Origin: Pseudoscleropodium purum
Lineage: Eukaryota; Streptophyta; Bryopsida; Hypnales; Brachytheciaceae
Length of the DNA: 64,000 bases
NCBI GenBank assembly: GCA_963969395.1
Contig: OZ017804.1
Location: 15,500,001 to 15,564,000 of the forward strand
Direction of reading: 5' to 3'
Shown: piece after piece, positions 11,965 through 24,866 of the stretch
Layout: each line of letters begins with the position of its first letter
How positions within the stretch are numbered: position 1 is the first letter of the stretch
The notes under the pieces: model-generated
What the model was told of the DNA's origin: nothing
The model's database searches: none
What the model saw: the letters and a program-made list of their open reading frames with translations, nothing else
Translations under genes and position numbers: made by a program

Positions 11965-13512
11965 TTTGCTGTATTTGTATTAGAGTCCATTGGAAGAACG
12001 GATCCCTAGCTTAAGCAGCTTAAGTGCCTTTCTAAGATTTGAGTTTCTGAAATGGCTTGTTCTAGACAAATTTCGTTACACTATTTTGTTGGAAGACAGT
12101 GTGTTGATGATAGAGTTATACTGGTCAGAGTTCTATTTTCAGGCAATTTGGAAGAATGTGACATTTCTATCAAATTTGGAGGTTGACGACTTTCAAGAAC
12201 TCGGTGAGCATGGGAGAATGGTTTTGCTGAGATGATTTTACTTACCTTCTTGTTCTGACGTTTTGAGACGTGGTTTAGGTTGGTGACGAGTATCATTATT
12301 GCTGATATTGACTTGGATCTTGATATTGCAATGATGATTTGGGTGCGCTGATTTCTGCTACAGGAGAATTAACAGCGAAAGTAAGAAGGGATTGCGGCTA
12401 GGCTTTGCAATGTGCTATCCAACCATGAGTAATTTGTAAGTAGCTCAGTTTCTGAATCTTTTGTTCCAGTTCTTTTGCAGGCCTCACTTCACCGATTATT
12501 GAGACTAAAACTCATGATAATGTGTACTTAGGGTTTATTAGTGGAACTTGTTCATTATCAACGAAGCGATACGTGATTTTATCCTGTAACGCACGTGTTT
12601 CAACTTATTTTAGAAAAAATGGGTGTATGAAGGTGGTTGCTTTACTTCCGATGCTTTCAGCGCCTTTGTTTCTCATTTATCAATAAACTAAACTTAGCTC
12701 AAAATTACGCTGGTAAGAAGACAATGAGACAATCGTCTATTTCAGTATGTTTTAAGCAATTTAGACGCAGAAAAAATTAAAATATGAATGGGCTTGACAT
12801 TTGCAGAGAGGACCTGAGAACTCCTGAAATTCTTGACTAGGTTCATCATCACTTTCTCTTGTAGCTAATTATTACAGTACCGATTGCCGTGTTGACGAAG
12901 GTACCTTGAAGGTAGGTCCCATTCCGTTGCCACAATGATAGCATTGGCTTCTAACCTGTTTGTTATGGGTACATTTGGGTGCAGCACCAGAGCTTGTTAC
13001 AGTAAAAAGTACAGTACAAACCAAATTGGCGGGGTCTCTGCAACTGGCTGTTCTCGAACAATCGGTATGCTTATTATATTCCTCTAAGGACTTCCTGCCC
13101 GTCTTTAATTCTTCGCTATTGAAATAAAATTCAATTGTGTGCCCCCCGAAGAAGACTTCCTGCCGTGCACCAGTTATAATATAATTGGAATTTCGGACTT
13201 TTTGAGGAAACTCCGTCCGCAACACATTCAGTCTATCGGACTCCCTTATACTACCGTTATCCTGGTCAGTCGGCTACATCTCTTACTCCGATCCGATCTT
13301 CTTTTGGTCTTTTTCCTCCGAGATTCTTCTTGTCTTGTTGCTCATTTTCTACTAGTGGTGCACTGGCCTCATCTGCATTGCACACAGACTGTTTTATTGT
13401 AGCGTGAAGAGGTAAAGAGGGACAGATGAAGACAGGTCAGCCGTCATATAGGCTGTGAACTCTTTAGCAAAGTGTAGAAGCGAAAGGATAGACCTGCAAG
13501 AGGATCACAGCC
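11965..13512. other. Spacer between the PPR and RPW8-like genes
   Basis: Contains the PPR gene 3' UTR and the upstream region of the RPW8-like gene. Open frames near 12.9-13.4 kb lack ATG starts or family similarity. No other feature is supported. Confidence 0.5.
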
Positions 13513-14238
13513 ATGGCCGAGGCATTAGCCCTTTCAACGTTAGCATCCTGCGTAGTCACCGAGCTCATTAGAAACGTGATCACCTGTTTGCAATCTGCGA
13601 AAAGGTGCAAGCCGGAGTGTAGGAAACTGGAGAAGGAGCTCAAAGTCATCGAACCCGACGTGGAGAAGATTGAGAAGAGGTTAGTGTTTCTGCAAGGAGC
13701 GTGCAATGGCCATCACTGTGAGGATCTCAAAATGGTGGAAGACTGGTTGGAGAGGCTGAAGGGTGCCATCCAGCTGGCGAACATCGAAGTGCACAAGTGC
13801 AACTCGGGTAATCGATTACTCAATTTCGACTCTAAATTGTCGAAGAGGATCACCTCCATGTACGAGAACATCACCAAGGCAGCTGATAACCGTGTAGGAT
13901 ATTTCTTGCAGCTTAATAGATTGTTTATTCCGGACGAGACCAGACCAGGCGAGGACGTCCTGCTTCGGATGACACAGGAAAGAAACGAATCTTTGCGTCG
14001 AGAAGATCTAACCAGACTCTCCATGAGCTCCTCAAGTTCTCACAATGGCAGATATGGCTCCCCAATATTCTCCCAGGATTCCAGGTACCATTCGTCCGAG
14101 TCATCGCCTTTCTATGGGGAGGAATCGAGTGCGCATGAGTCTTCGGAGTCACCGCAATTGCGACTGATGAGCCAGCAGAGGAATGAGATTCTGCAACGAG
14201 AGGATCGAACTCGTTCGTCTCTGGGACGCTTCCATTAG
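13513..14238 (+). CDS. Small RPW8/CC_R-like (HeLo-type four-helix) protein
   Basis: Single-exon frame of 241 aa. ATG 13513 sits in a strong context (GCCATGGCC) and the stop is TAG at 14236. Residues 1-30 form a hydrophobic, amphipathic N-terminal helix (MAEALALSTLASCVVTELIR). Residues about 35-135 are helical with heptad-like spacing (CRKLEKELKVIEPDVEKIEKR, VEDWLERLKGAIQLANIEVHKC, LSKRITSMYENITKAADN), the arrangement seen in RPW8 and helper-NLR CC_R domains, which act at membranes in plant immunity. The C-terminus is Ser-rich and holds two copies of a roughly 20-residue motif, LLRMTQERNESLRREDLTR and LRLMSQQRNEILQREDRTR. No NB-ARC, LRR or kinase domain follows. It may be a stand-alone executor or adaptor, or the front part of a truncated NLR. 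The family call is from pattern, not alignment. Confidence 0.65.
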   Translation: MAEALALSTLASCVVTELIRNVITCLQSAKRCKPECRKLEKELKVIEPDVEKIEKRLVFLQGACNGHHCEDLKMVEDWLERLKGAIQLANIEVHKCNSGNRLLNFDSKLSKRITSMYENITKAADNRVGYFLQLNRLFIPDETRPGEDVLLRMTQERNESLRREDLTRLSMSSSSSHNGRYGSPIFSQDSRYHSSESSPFYGEESSAHESSESPQLRLMSQQRNEILQREDRTRSSLGRFH

Positions 14239-15894
14239 ATGGAGCGGCTCTATACGTTGGACAGCTCTATTGTGCCTCTATCAACACCACGTGCCGATTA
14301 ATAGCTCGAGCAGAATGCCTTACTATGCACCATGGAACACATCAAAGTTTTACACAAGATTCTAGAACAGTGTTTGATTATGGTGTTGGCAGTAACTGCA
14401 CTCGCCTTATTGCCTAATATTAGTCGGTTGAGTATCGACGCTTTCATTCTTGATCCCAAGATGCGAGAGTATCTGCCGCAATGAAAGAAGATGTCAGAGA
14501 ATTGGAGCATTTTAGGAACCCTGATCCTTCCTTGAAATAGTGGTTGGGACCAAGGTTTATGCAGCTCCTTCGAAGAATGTTATGTAGCAGCCCCTCCCAA
14601 GAGATATGGATTCAAGTGCGGCTAGATGAGTGTAGTTGCGGTCGAATGAAGCTGAGGCCGTGTTGTAGTACAACACCGTGGGTTCCCGTCACTAGAGCTT
14701 GCCACAGGGCTTCATGCCTTCTGACTGAATGCCATCGATCTCAAATGGCGGGATGAATGGCGTGAGAACTTTGAGGTCATAAAGCCTTTTCACAACATTT
14801 GCCGGAGTTGTATGTGTAGGAGAGAAACAGTCCATCGGCACATCATGAGGGTAAGCCATTGTTGCAAATTGATTTTGGGCCTGTGCCTTGTACTGTACTG
14901 TACAGCATCAATCTGAAGCCATCGCTCCATTGTTTGTTGTCCATTGCAAATGAGAGCTCTTTGTATGTTGTAGTTGAAGATTGAATCCACTGAAATTCTG
15001 CCCTTGGTTTTAAGAAACGAGCTTAACTCCTGGATATGCCAGTATGCTTTGAAATATCACCAGCTTATGTACTGTACATTCACTAGAACTAAAAATAATT
15101 TAGAACCCCTACCCTTTCACACAGCACAAGTGGGTGCTGAATGGTATAAGGTAGTGTCACCTTAAAATGACAAGTACCTTAAACAAACACACATTATCTT
15201 TTGGTGAATAGCAAACCCAATTTGCATGTAAAACTGTGAATTTTCCTATGTAGAACTTGAGTAAATTAGCAAAGTGGCTATTCATGGGTGCTTCTATTCA
15301 TGCATCACTTTTTATGGCTTCAAGGTTCCAAATGCATTGTTTCCTATTGAGTCTAATCCATTGTAGGGACCATGAGTGTGTTGTTTTTGAAAATTTATTA
15401 CATATTCTTTGAGTAATAGAAAATTCAAATTCTACTTGCAACATCTTTCAATAAATTTTATTAATCTATTTGAATAGAAACATTACTATGCTGCCATATA
15501 AAAAGACATTGAAACTCTCATATTGTTAGTGTAAGGTGTTAAAACTTGTTGATAAACCTTTTTAAGTTCCATTGTCAATTTGTCGTGTTCTTAGTTTTGA
15601 GGGATGAAATTGATTTGTTTTTAACTTAAGTGAACACTTAAGTATGAAACTATATGATTTGAACTAAAGCATGGATATTTTGGATTGAACAAATTGACAT
15701 CACATGCATGAGTTACTTAATAAATACAAATTTGAATTAATTGAGAACGCAAATCAAAAATGAATCTTGGTAGGTAGGATTTTGAAAACAATTTGTATAC
15801 TTAGTTGTAGAGGACTAATTGACAATGCATACATTGATTTGATATATTAGGAAGCATTTGGTATATGTGGATTAGTCATAACTAATGAACTGAA

Positions 15895-15960
15895 TCTTAA
15901 TAGACTAATTGATTAATTTAGTTAATTAATTTAGTTAGTTAAATTGATTAATTTTGTTGG
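15895..15960. repeat. AT-rich low-complexity stretch of TTAATTAA/TTAGTTAA units
   Basis: Repeats of ATTAATTTAGTTAATTAA-type words make a short, self-complementary AT-rich tract. Confidence 0.6.
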
Positions 15961-16481
15961 CTTGACTAATTTATAAAAAATTCATGTGAATCATATGGAA
16001 GTGGTGAAGATCAAATTGACAAGTCTATACATGTACATTCAAACTAATCAAGATTGGATAGAATTATTTACAAAATTTGTTATGTCAAGACTAATTGATT
16101 GGATACATGTATATTCTTTAATATTATAATTTGATTGTGGTCCTTGGACAAATTATCTAGTTGTAATGGCGTTTGAAGAGTTGTTGGGTAGTGAAAATTG
16201 CCTTAGACAAATGTTGGTCAAGAGAATAAGAAACTCCACAAAGTGGCAATACTACAAAGGAAACGGGTATTTTAACTTAGTTTTTAAGTATATATCTATC
16301 GTACATTGTATTCCAGTACATACTTGTATCAAAACACTATATAAAATACCAAAATCTTGTACGAATTTGTATTAATATAGCTAGTATTCAAATAGGTGCT
16401 ACAACCACACAAAAATTTCAAACCAAGTGTCTTATAGCTTTTCAAAAATTTTATAATATTTTACACTATTTCAAAATTCTC

Positions 16482-17030
16482 TTAGTTCATTATCTATATT
16501 TGCTCAAGTTGGCACTCTTAAATTTGGAGGCAACTTAACACCTCTTCACTCTCAGGCATGTTGAGATCACATACAACCTTTAAATATAATATGACATAGT
16601 TTTCTAGAAATATAACTTCATTTCCTATAACTTCTCTATATTTCAACTTCAAATCCAAGAGAATTAGTTCACTATGCTTTGCTTAAGTTGCCAACACTTC
16701 TAGAATTAGTAGTAGTTTAACATGTCTTTACTTTTGAGCACATTGAGGTTGCATACAAATTCCAAATATAATAGACCTCATCTTTTTAGAAAGTCAACAC
16801 TATGATCTATAATCTCTTGAAATTTCAAAACTAAATATCTACAAGTACTCAAAGTTCATGCCTATGGATTTAATAGCAATTAATTTTTCTTTAATCCAAC
16901 AAGAAAAAAATTTCTATATCAATTCCAAATAAAGTGAGTGTTAATTTTTTGAAAAATCTTCAAGAAAGAAAACATCCTATAAAAATTTCATTTCAATCCA
17001 ATTCATATACATCTTGTTTCCATTCTCCAA
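16482..17030. repeat. Diverged tandem repeat, period about 182 bp, two to three units
   Basis: TTAGTTCATTAT at 16482 recurs as TTAGTTCACTAT at 16664 and more weakly as AAGTTCATGCCTAT near 16847. Between them, ordered matches include GCTCAAGTTG/GCTTAAGTTG and AAATATAATATGACAT/AAATATAATAGACCTCAT. Unit length is in the plant satellite range, but copy number is low. Confidence 0.6.
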
Positions 17031-19711
17031 AGATACAACTCAAAAACATACAATGGGTAAGAAAGTAAAAGAATTGCCTTCTTTATCCAATGTCAAAGAT
17101 GATACACTAGCCAATATCTTTGCCACATGGGCTTTTATTTAATCACCATATATCTATCTATATCCTTATCTTAGCCACAAAAACTCAAAGGTTATCAAAT
17201 TAAAGGATAAGCTTCACCCTTCCACTAAACAACTTAACCAAATAAATCAAATATAAAAATCTCTCAACAATGAAAATTTTAGAAAAGAGAGTCCAATATT
17301 TTTCAAATGGAGGCAATAAAAGTCTCATTAAAGCAAAATCAATTGCCAAGTTATGGACTTGATTTGTTGATGTTAAATTTCTACCACCTCAATTGACCAA
17401 TCTGAGTTTGAGCCCCATTGAACTCATCAAGGCCAATGGATGTGAAATAATCACATGTACTAACTACATGCCCTTTATTTTCATGGCCATGTAATAAATT
17501 CAACACCACATCATGTGCTAAATTTGATTTCTGTCATAAAATCTTTCAAAATGGGAAGTAACCAAAATATTTCAAATAGTTGCCTCATCTTTTTCTTTTT
17601 TTCAAAAGGACAATGGAATTTAGAGGCAAGAAAAAAAAACAATCAAATTGGTTTGCATGGAAGTCTCAACCAAAGGAGGGGTTGAGAGAGAGGTATGACA
17701 CATGCTTGCAGAATGTGCTCAAGCAAAAGACCTCATTTTAACACCAAGTGTCCTAAAAATTTTTGCTACAAATACTTTAACATTCTTCACTAAAAAATTA
17801 TGGAATTTTTTGTCCAACCTTTCATAGAATTCTACAAATGATGTGCAAAATCATATTCTTACTTTGCACATTCATAGAAGAAGAACCAAATTCCACTATC
17901 TCCTTTAATTTCTAGTGAACATTGAATCTTTCACTCGAAAGAGAATTTTGGCAAACCAATTTTGTTGTTGAACTCCTTGCATGATTTCCACCTAGAAACA
18001 CCATATTTAGGTTGTAGATGCCGTCCACTAGTCCATTTTGAGTTTTCTTCCATTAGAAGAATTTTGGGGGGTCGAGAAGCCTGTTTCGGGCTTGTTTCCC
18101 TGCAGCTGTTCCTCTCAACAAGAGAAACGGCCCACTGTCAGAATTTATTTTTTCATAAAAAATAAAAAATAAAAAAATTAGTCTCCAAATGCAAAAACAA
18201 AAAAATTTAAAAAGAATTTTTTATTTTTTTTTTGGTCAATGACGTAGTAGAGGCTTGACCATGTCAAACTGCTATGCTGAACCTGTTTCTTGCGTTTGCA
18301 GGCTATGATAACTCGCAGGCATCCAAAGGCCCTAAAAATCTTCAAACAATCTACAGGATTCTATTATCTCATGGAATGAAATGGAAAACTAAAACTTTTC
18401 TTTGGGAATTGACTTAGAGTTCTCACATAGGTTCTCTCAAACCAATTTAGGCAATTTGGGCAATTTCTACTAAACAACTATGATCTGTAAAATTTTTAGG
18501 TTTCCATCCTATTTAAATGTGGAATTTAGGTCTATTTTAGAAAAAAATACTCTAGTTAGGACTAAATGTTATATTGGCATGTGATATACCTATTTTAATT
18601 TTACACTTTTGGGGGGGCTTTTGTGTATAAAACTACACTCAAAATAGCAAAAGTGAAAAAAAAAAAGAAAGAAGGGGGGTCCCAAGTGACAAAATGGGAG
18701 CTCACACCACTAAAGTTAATACATCTCTAAAATGTCTATCTTCCTATTTTCTCTTGGGGTAGCTAGACTTCAAATTATCTGTAAAATCTCTCAAAATCAC
18801 TTGTTCAAACTCCTTTTAGCTTTGTTGGTCAAAATTGCATTCAAGAATTTTTTTGAATTTTTTTATTGGCTATTTTCCTTAAATTTCCAAATTGAACCCG
18901 TTATTCAAGTACAGAATTTGTTTAGTTTATCTATTTTTCTTACTCCAAGTAGAAATTTTATAGATTTTTTCACCTGTTTATTGCCAATGTTTTCAAACTA
19001 CAACCGGGGATCATTTTCTCAATCCAGGGGTCATTTTCTCAATTCCACTAGCTTACTTTGAACTAGCCGCTTGTTTGTTCCAATAGTGGACGTGAAAATG
19101 TCCTTCACATTTTGACTTTGCCAAGTTCTGTACAGTACAATGAATACTACTGCCAATTTCCAAACTTGTATGGAATTGTGGATGACTGGATGTTGATGGC
19201 ATCTTGCCTATTGAATGTTATTCCGTAGAACATGTCACATATTAAATGTGGTCCAACTAAGCTTACTGGGAATGCATGATTGCATGAAACTTGCAGTAAG
19301 ATAAGTTAAGCTTATTCCATAGGAATGTGAGTGACATGGATTTTGGAGGGGATAGATTCATGGATTCATTTACAAGTAAGATATGATATCTCCAAAACTC
19401 AATGCCTATTAATGTTTCCCAAGCTCAACTTTATAAGTTATAAGTTATAACACAGAAATCCAGACATGCTTTGTAGGATCCTAGTGACAAAGATTTTGCA
19501 AATAACTTATCATAAGCTTACACCAGAGATCCAGCAATGCTGCTTCTGCAGATCCTAGTGACATTGATTCTGCAAATATCTTACCGGTACACCACTCCAG
19601 AGATCCAGTTAACAGTGGGATTCCAATTGCCCCTCACTGAAGACGCACAGAAGAAGTCAAGGAGGGGAGAGCCACAGAGGCCGATGCCAAGGAGAACAAG
19701 GATTGAGTCTA

Positions 19712-19967
19712 AAAGGTAGGTACTCCCAAAACAGCCACTTTTGCTACTGAGCCTATTTGCTATTATCAGACTGGTCAGATTTTCATATGTTCTTGTTGGC
19801 AAGTGAAAGGAGGTTTCAACACACCAAAGAATGTGGCATTTTGATATTATATGCAAAAGTTATTGAGGAACAAAGTTTGGTTCTAGAAGAGTTTCTTCCA
19901 CATACTAGGTATACACATAGTATACATGGTGGTTTAAAGTCAGTGACACATTTGGGTGTACCTACCA
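19712..19967. mobile_element. MITE family with GGTRGGTAC-type terminal inverted repeats, copy 2
   Basis: The left end AAGGTAGGTACTCCCAAAA is mirrored by TTTGGGTGTACCTACC at the right, about 256 bp apart. Related to the elements at 8599-8882 and 31252-31823. Confidence 0.65.
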
Positions 19968-22900
19968 TAGTAGTGCAACGAGCCTCTTGCAGAGGTCTAG
20001 CCAAGGGTAAATGTAAAAAAAAAAAGATTCCCTATTTTGTGCTATATTAATTTTATTGTTAACATCCCTCATATCTAATTTTGGTCACCTCTGATTGCAG
20101 ATATGAACCCAAATTTTTTTTTTTAAAACTGCGCAACAAATTTTTGGTTCTTGCATTTTCCCCTGTGATAAAACACAATGGGCAAAACTACCTTTAAAAG
20201 AGATTTACTGTGCTACTTTACACTCGACAGAGAACAAGGAGGTATCTGAGTTTCCAATGCCATGGGAACGAGTTGGGATCAAACCAAGAACATGCCGCAA
20301 TACCTTTTCACTTTTGGCAAAAAAAAATTCATTGTTTTTGAGGAATTTGTAATTTCATTAAATGATAATGATAACCATCAAAAACCTTGAAAACTATTGG
20401 TTATCATTACCATACTTGATCTTTCATATATTATTTGGATAATGAAACTATACTTTTGGAAGCCCAAGGTTAACTTGGAAATCTCCACGAGATTGATTAG
20501 ACTATGTATAAATGATCATATGGAAAGGATACTAGTAATATAGTATACTAGAAGTAAATGATTATGTAGAGATGATATCAATAGTATATAGTATTGCAAA
20601 TAATACGATACTTACTAGCATGTTGTATTAAATAATTGCATAGTTATCAAATATTTTATTGACCCCTAAAGGTTTTTGACTATGTTTTCACCAAAAATGG
20701 TCTTAAACTGTCAATTCTAATACAAGTATCAAATTTTAGGAGAAAAAACACATTTTAATACACATGTAATCATGGGAACTTGTGGTACATTGATTTGAGA
20801 AGATGTGGATAAAATTTCAAAATTTTCTACCATGTAGATGGTAAGATATTAGCATTTCAACTTTAAAAATTCATTTTTATGTCCCTATAAAAAATCAAGC
20901 AGCTGCACTTCATAAGGTCACATTTGTATGAAAAAATGTCCAAAATGGTGGTTATTCTTTGGATTGCATGCCCAAAGACTTTTATGAGGTCCTATAAACC
21001 TTGAAGATTTGTTATTTTTTAGTTTGTTGACTCTTCCCTTTGAGGTGAGACATAGAAATGAAGCCTCATTTCAAATTTTCTCATCCATAGACTTTCATTC
21101 ATTGATCAATGATGTATTCATTAGTGAGTCATTTGTCATCCATCCAAATCATTGTAAACATAATGTTCCACAAGAAAGCTTATTGGTCTCTATAATGGCA
21201 AAAAATGGAGCCAAGATTTTAGTTGTTGGAATATTTATAGTTTATTCTTATAATGTCCAAAAATTGCATTCAAAGAAAATCTATGGTCTTTTTTTGACAA
21301 CCAACTACACCCATATTTTTTTTTATAATTTAATAATAGTAAACATGCTTGTTTTATATGGATATTACTTCAATTTGTTTTTTTCATTTAGATGTAAAAA
21401 TGTACAAGTATGCACAATTTTATTTTATTTTAAAAATATCAAGAGCTTCTTTGAACACCAAATTAACAAACAACCTGCCTAAAATTGGCAAAACACATAC
21501 AAATATAGACCAAAAAAATCCCAAAATCCATCCAATTAGGTAATCTATACCTTACTTTTGATATAAGCTTACCTCTTTTTTGATATTTTTAGGAGAAAGT
21601 GTAAGTATCCCGCAACTTAGGCAAGTTCATGATGTGATCAAGAATTCAATTAAGAAAATATATTGAAAAACTAAAATGGTAAACTTTATTATTCTCTATT
21701 TCTGGAAATAACTAAAATAAGTATTTTTTTGAAACTACTTTCTATTTTTTATGAAGAGAATCACTTATTAAGGATGTCAATAGCAAGCTACTGGGGACCC
21801 TTATGACATTGACAGGGCCAGAATGTGCCAGATTATGGAGACTTTAGTAACTGGCCAATGGGAATCCCTAGAAAGGATCCTATTGATTTATCATAAGGAA
21901 TACTCCAATATTATTTAGGACATACTGAATAGTTCAGTACCCCGATACAACTACTCTTCAAATACAATGTGAACTTTCGAGTGCTTTGGAATTAGAGCTT
22001 GAAAATACTATCATTGAAAAAGTACTTCAACTACTATAGTCACAAGAAAACTCAAAATTAAGACATTGAAAATATTCAATTAAAAAAAAGACAATGGTAC
22101 TACGCTACTCGGACTGCTCTTCTAATGAAAGCAAGCCCTCCTCAAGCGACCACTTGATCCATAGTGCCTTGACTTACCATATTCCAATCCAGTCCTGGCG
22201 ATTAGCATCCTAGGAATCTCTCCATTCCTTAGCATCCCTTTGGAAGCAAAAATTAGGACTAGGTAGGCCTGAAACTTTGTTTAGGATTAAATTAGGTTTC
22301 CAAATTCAAAATCCGTTCTTCTTGCCAAGCAAAACCATGGATCACCCATTGTACGCAAACTCCCTAAGAAGGTAGCTCTAGCACGCCCCAACCTCCTTAG
22401 TAGCCTCGAACGTCTATAGTGACTAGCCGTCTCAAAGCAAGGTGGACAACATTGAGCCAAAGCTGGTAACAACAATTTCTAATGCAAGGAGCTCCGCAAA
22501 ATATCATTTGACTCAAGCAACTCCCGGTGAGATTCTTCCACTTGGCTATGTCTGTAGTTCTGTTAGATTCTTCCTTTACACCACTGCTCTTGAGGTAGAA
22601 GTAGACTAGGAAGTAGTCCGAAAGGAATCAAAGTGTCTCCAAAAATTTAGTGCAATCGCTTACTTTGTGGAAGGAAAACAACCCCAACTCTCCTCAAACA
22701 ATGGGTTGAAGACATCTAGTCACTCTTGGAGGAAACAATAGAAATAGGGAGGGATTTGGAAGGGTTGTTTTCTAGGTGCACACCAAGCAACAAACCACAA
22801 CGTAGAAGTTGCTCATGCTCACTCCGCATCATTCGAGGTAGGGCATATGCATCCTCTAGTCCTGGAGTCCAAGCTTTAGTGTCAACAACCCTTCAAACCT

Positions 22901-22979
22901 AAGAACTTCAATTTGAATCTCACTTAGAGGGATCCCAGCGGAATTCTTGAGCTTGGTCAACGACATTTTAGGAGGTCTT

Positions 22980-23420
22980 GGAGAAGTACTCGGCTGGGAC
23001 AAGAAGAATGACTCCAACAAGGACCAATGCTTCTACGTAGTGATTCACTCAAAAAAGGGTGGTTAACTAACATCACCATCCAGAACGCCATCACCAAGGT
23101 TCCTCCAACAATCACCATGGACTACTGCAACTCCTAATTAGATGTAGAGCTTGCCTAGGAATCGACCATCTAGCAAAGAGCTACCCTAAATTGTGGACAA
23201 TGTCCTTCAGCCAGACCCGAGCAACCTAGCAGGGTTCGGCCAGCACAATAGAACGGTCTCCCCAGAGAGAAATCTCATCTGCACAAGGTGCCTCAATAGG
23301 TACAATTCTCCTTCTTCCTCCTCCAATTCCAAAGGCCCAAAATCTACCACCCTTGCAAATCAAGCTAGCTCCAAGGAAAAAGTAGGGGAATTCTTCAGCC
23401 ATCGCCACTTCATCTAGTTA
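22980..23420 (+). pseudogene. LINE ORF1 remnant with CCHC-type zinc knuckle
   Basis: In one frame, WDKKNDSNKDQCFYVVIHSKKG is followed, after a frame disruption, by TNITIQNAITKVPPTITMDY and RCRACLGIDHLAKSYPK. This last is a CX2CX4HX4C knuckle in which the final Cys is Tyr (TGC to TAC). Plant L1 ORF1 proteins bind nucleic acid through such knuckles. Stops and shifts prevent a full product. Confidence 0.6.
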
Positions 23421-24395
23421 GCTTCCAGCAACCTCCAAAGCTCGAGCAACTTTAAAAGACAACGATGAAGGGTGGGAAACAATAACCTAGACTAGGAAAC
23501 CTACAAAAACTCCAATCAAAGCAATCTAATGGATGGCCCAAACACGAATGGAGGGAGATTAAATCTATGGATCGATAAGACCAAGCCCCCAATGCACTTC
23601 CAATTTACAAAGATCCAATCGACTCAATGAGACTTCTACTACATCATGACCAATCCCTAGCTCAAGATAGTCCCCCAGCATGAATCATGAGAGCTTGCCC
23701 CTCCTTGTTCTAGCGGAGCTGCTCTCCACAGGCGCCCTCATTGAGAAAAAACCTCCCCCCATCTTCCGAGCCTTCCCTCGGGGAAGACACCGAAATGATC
23801 CTCCAAGAAATGGAAGAGATATGGCCTAGCTAGGTGGTAGGATGCCCCCCTTCAAGAGAAAGAATTGCCTAGCTCTTCAACAAATAAGCAGCCATTAGAC
23901 TATCCAAGCTCGTGTTACAAGCTTATCTCAACCCTTGGCCTCTAGTGACAAGAGATTTGCTTGCCATCTTAACCATCCAATTGCTAGATTTGAACACGGT
24001 TGCTACCACTACTAGAAAATTCATGACCAAAAAAACAGAATTTCAACTCAAATTTGTCGAATGATTCAGTCATTTTAGAAGTGTTGTTTTGGACAAAATC
24101 AAACTGAAATCCATTGATTTTTTTTGTTGTTTTAGACAAATCAAAAAATTTAATCTAATTTAATTTAAAATTTAAAATTATTATTTTAAAATGAATTTTT
24201 TTTTAAAATGAAATTATTATTTCTTAAAATGAATTTTTATTTATTTTTTAAATGAATTTTTTTTGGATGGTACCCATATAAAATAATTTTTTTCCTGCCC
24301 GAGTAGCGACTTAGGCAATCCACCACACGGGCAGGGCCACCTAGGTGGTTGGCCATATGGGCCAAGGCCACCTAAGCTGCCTGCTACATAGGCGG

Positions 24396-24470
24396 GTGCC
24401 TTCAAGGGAATTTGAACCTTGGACCTCATGTTTGGAGGTTCAAGGTTCCAACCACTCTACCACCTAAATA
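24396..24470 (-). repeat. tRNA-like / Pol III promoter-like segment inside the CACTA element
   Basis: On the minus strand TGGTAGAGTGG fits the Pol III A-box and, about 35 nt on, GGTTCAAATTCC resembles a B-box and T-loop with one deviation. A paired arm GAACCTTG/CAAGGTTC lies between them. A clean tRNA cloverleaf cannot be drawn, so I call it a tRNA-derived or SINE-like fragment and not a tRNA gene. Confidence 0.5.
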
Positions 24471-24569
24471 CTTAAGTGACTACACATGAACTAGAATTTT
24501 ATATATTTAGTTTTTTCATTATTTTTTCATGTGTTTTGTATTTTTAGCGAACTTCAAATTTCATTTAGT

Positions 24570-24866
24570 CATAGTAAAACACATTTTTTCAAGAAATTTG
24601 GAACTAAAAAAAGTTGTAAATTCAAACTAAATTTCACCTCCAAAAATCCGTTTGTGATTTAGATCCTCTAATCAAAAGTTATGGACAAAAATCAAAGAGG
24701 ATATTTGAAAATGTCAAAATAAATGTTTCTAACTATCCTTCTCTCGTTTTTGTCCATAACTTTTGATTGGAGGATCTAAATCACAAACGGATTTTTGGAG
24801 GTGAAAGTTAGCTTGAATTTACAACTTTTCTCGGTTCTAAGTTTTTTGAAATTTTTTATTCTACTA
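24570..24866. repeat. Long internal hairpin in the CACTA element (arms about 120 nt)
   Basis: CCAAAAATCCGTTTGTGATT and its complement flank a short loop; the arms also pair through GATCCTC...AAAAGTTATGGACAAAAA and its mirror, and further out through CATAGTA/TACTATG. Similar blocks in the same order recur in the hairpin at 50284-50660. Confidence 0.8.

Larger units (their letters stand above)
14239..22100. other. Long AT-rich, repeat-rich spacer
   Basis: No gene is recognised over about 7.9 kb. It contains a TTAATTAA-like low-complexity stretch (15895-15960), a diverged tandem repeat (16482-17030), a MITE (19712-19967), and a short segment near 20.80-20.87 kb that resembles one inside the element at 44675-45606. 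Short open frames are not convincing. Confidence 0.55.

Noticed and set aside
12872..13225. Minus-strand open frame of 117 codons with CYHCGNG
   Set aside because: It begins at a non-ATG codon, has no family resemblance and lies in a region of mixed repeats.
14540..15165. Coding remnant downstream of the RPW8-like gene
   Set aside because: Short frames do not resemble NB-ARC, LRR or kinase sequence, so there is no support for a longer NLR.
24396..24470. Functional tRNA gene
   Set aside because: A- and B-box-like sequences are present, but the acceptor stem and T-arm do not pair properly.
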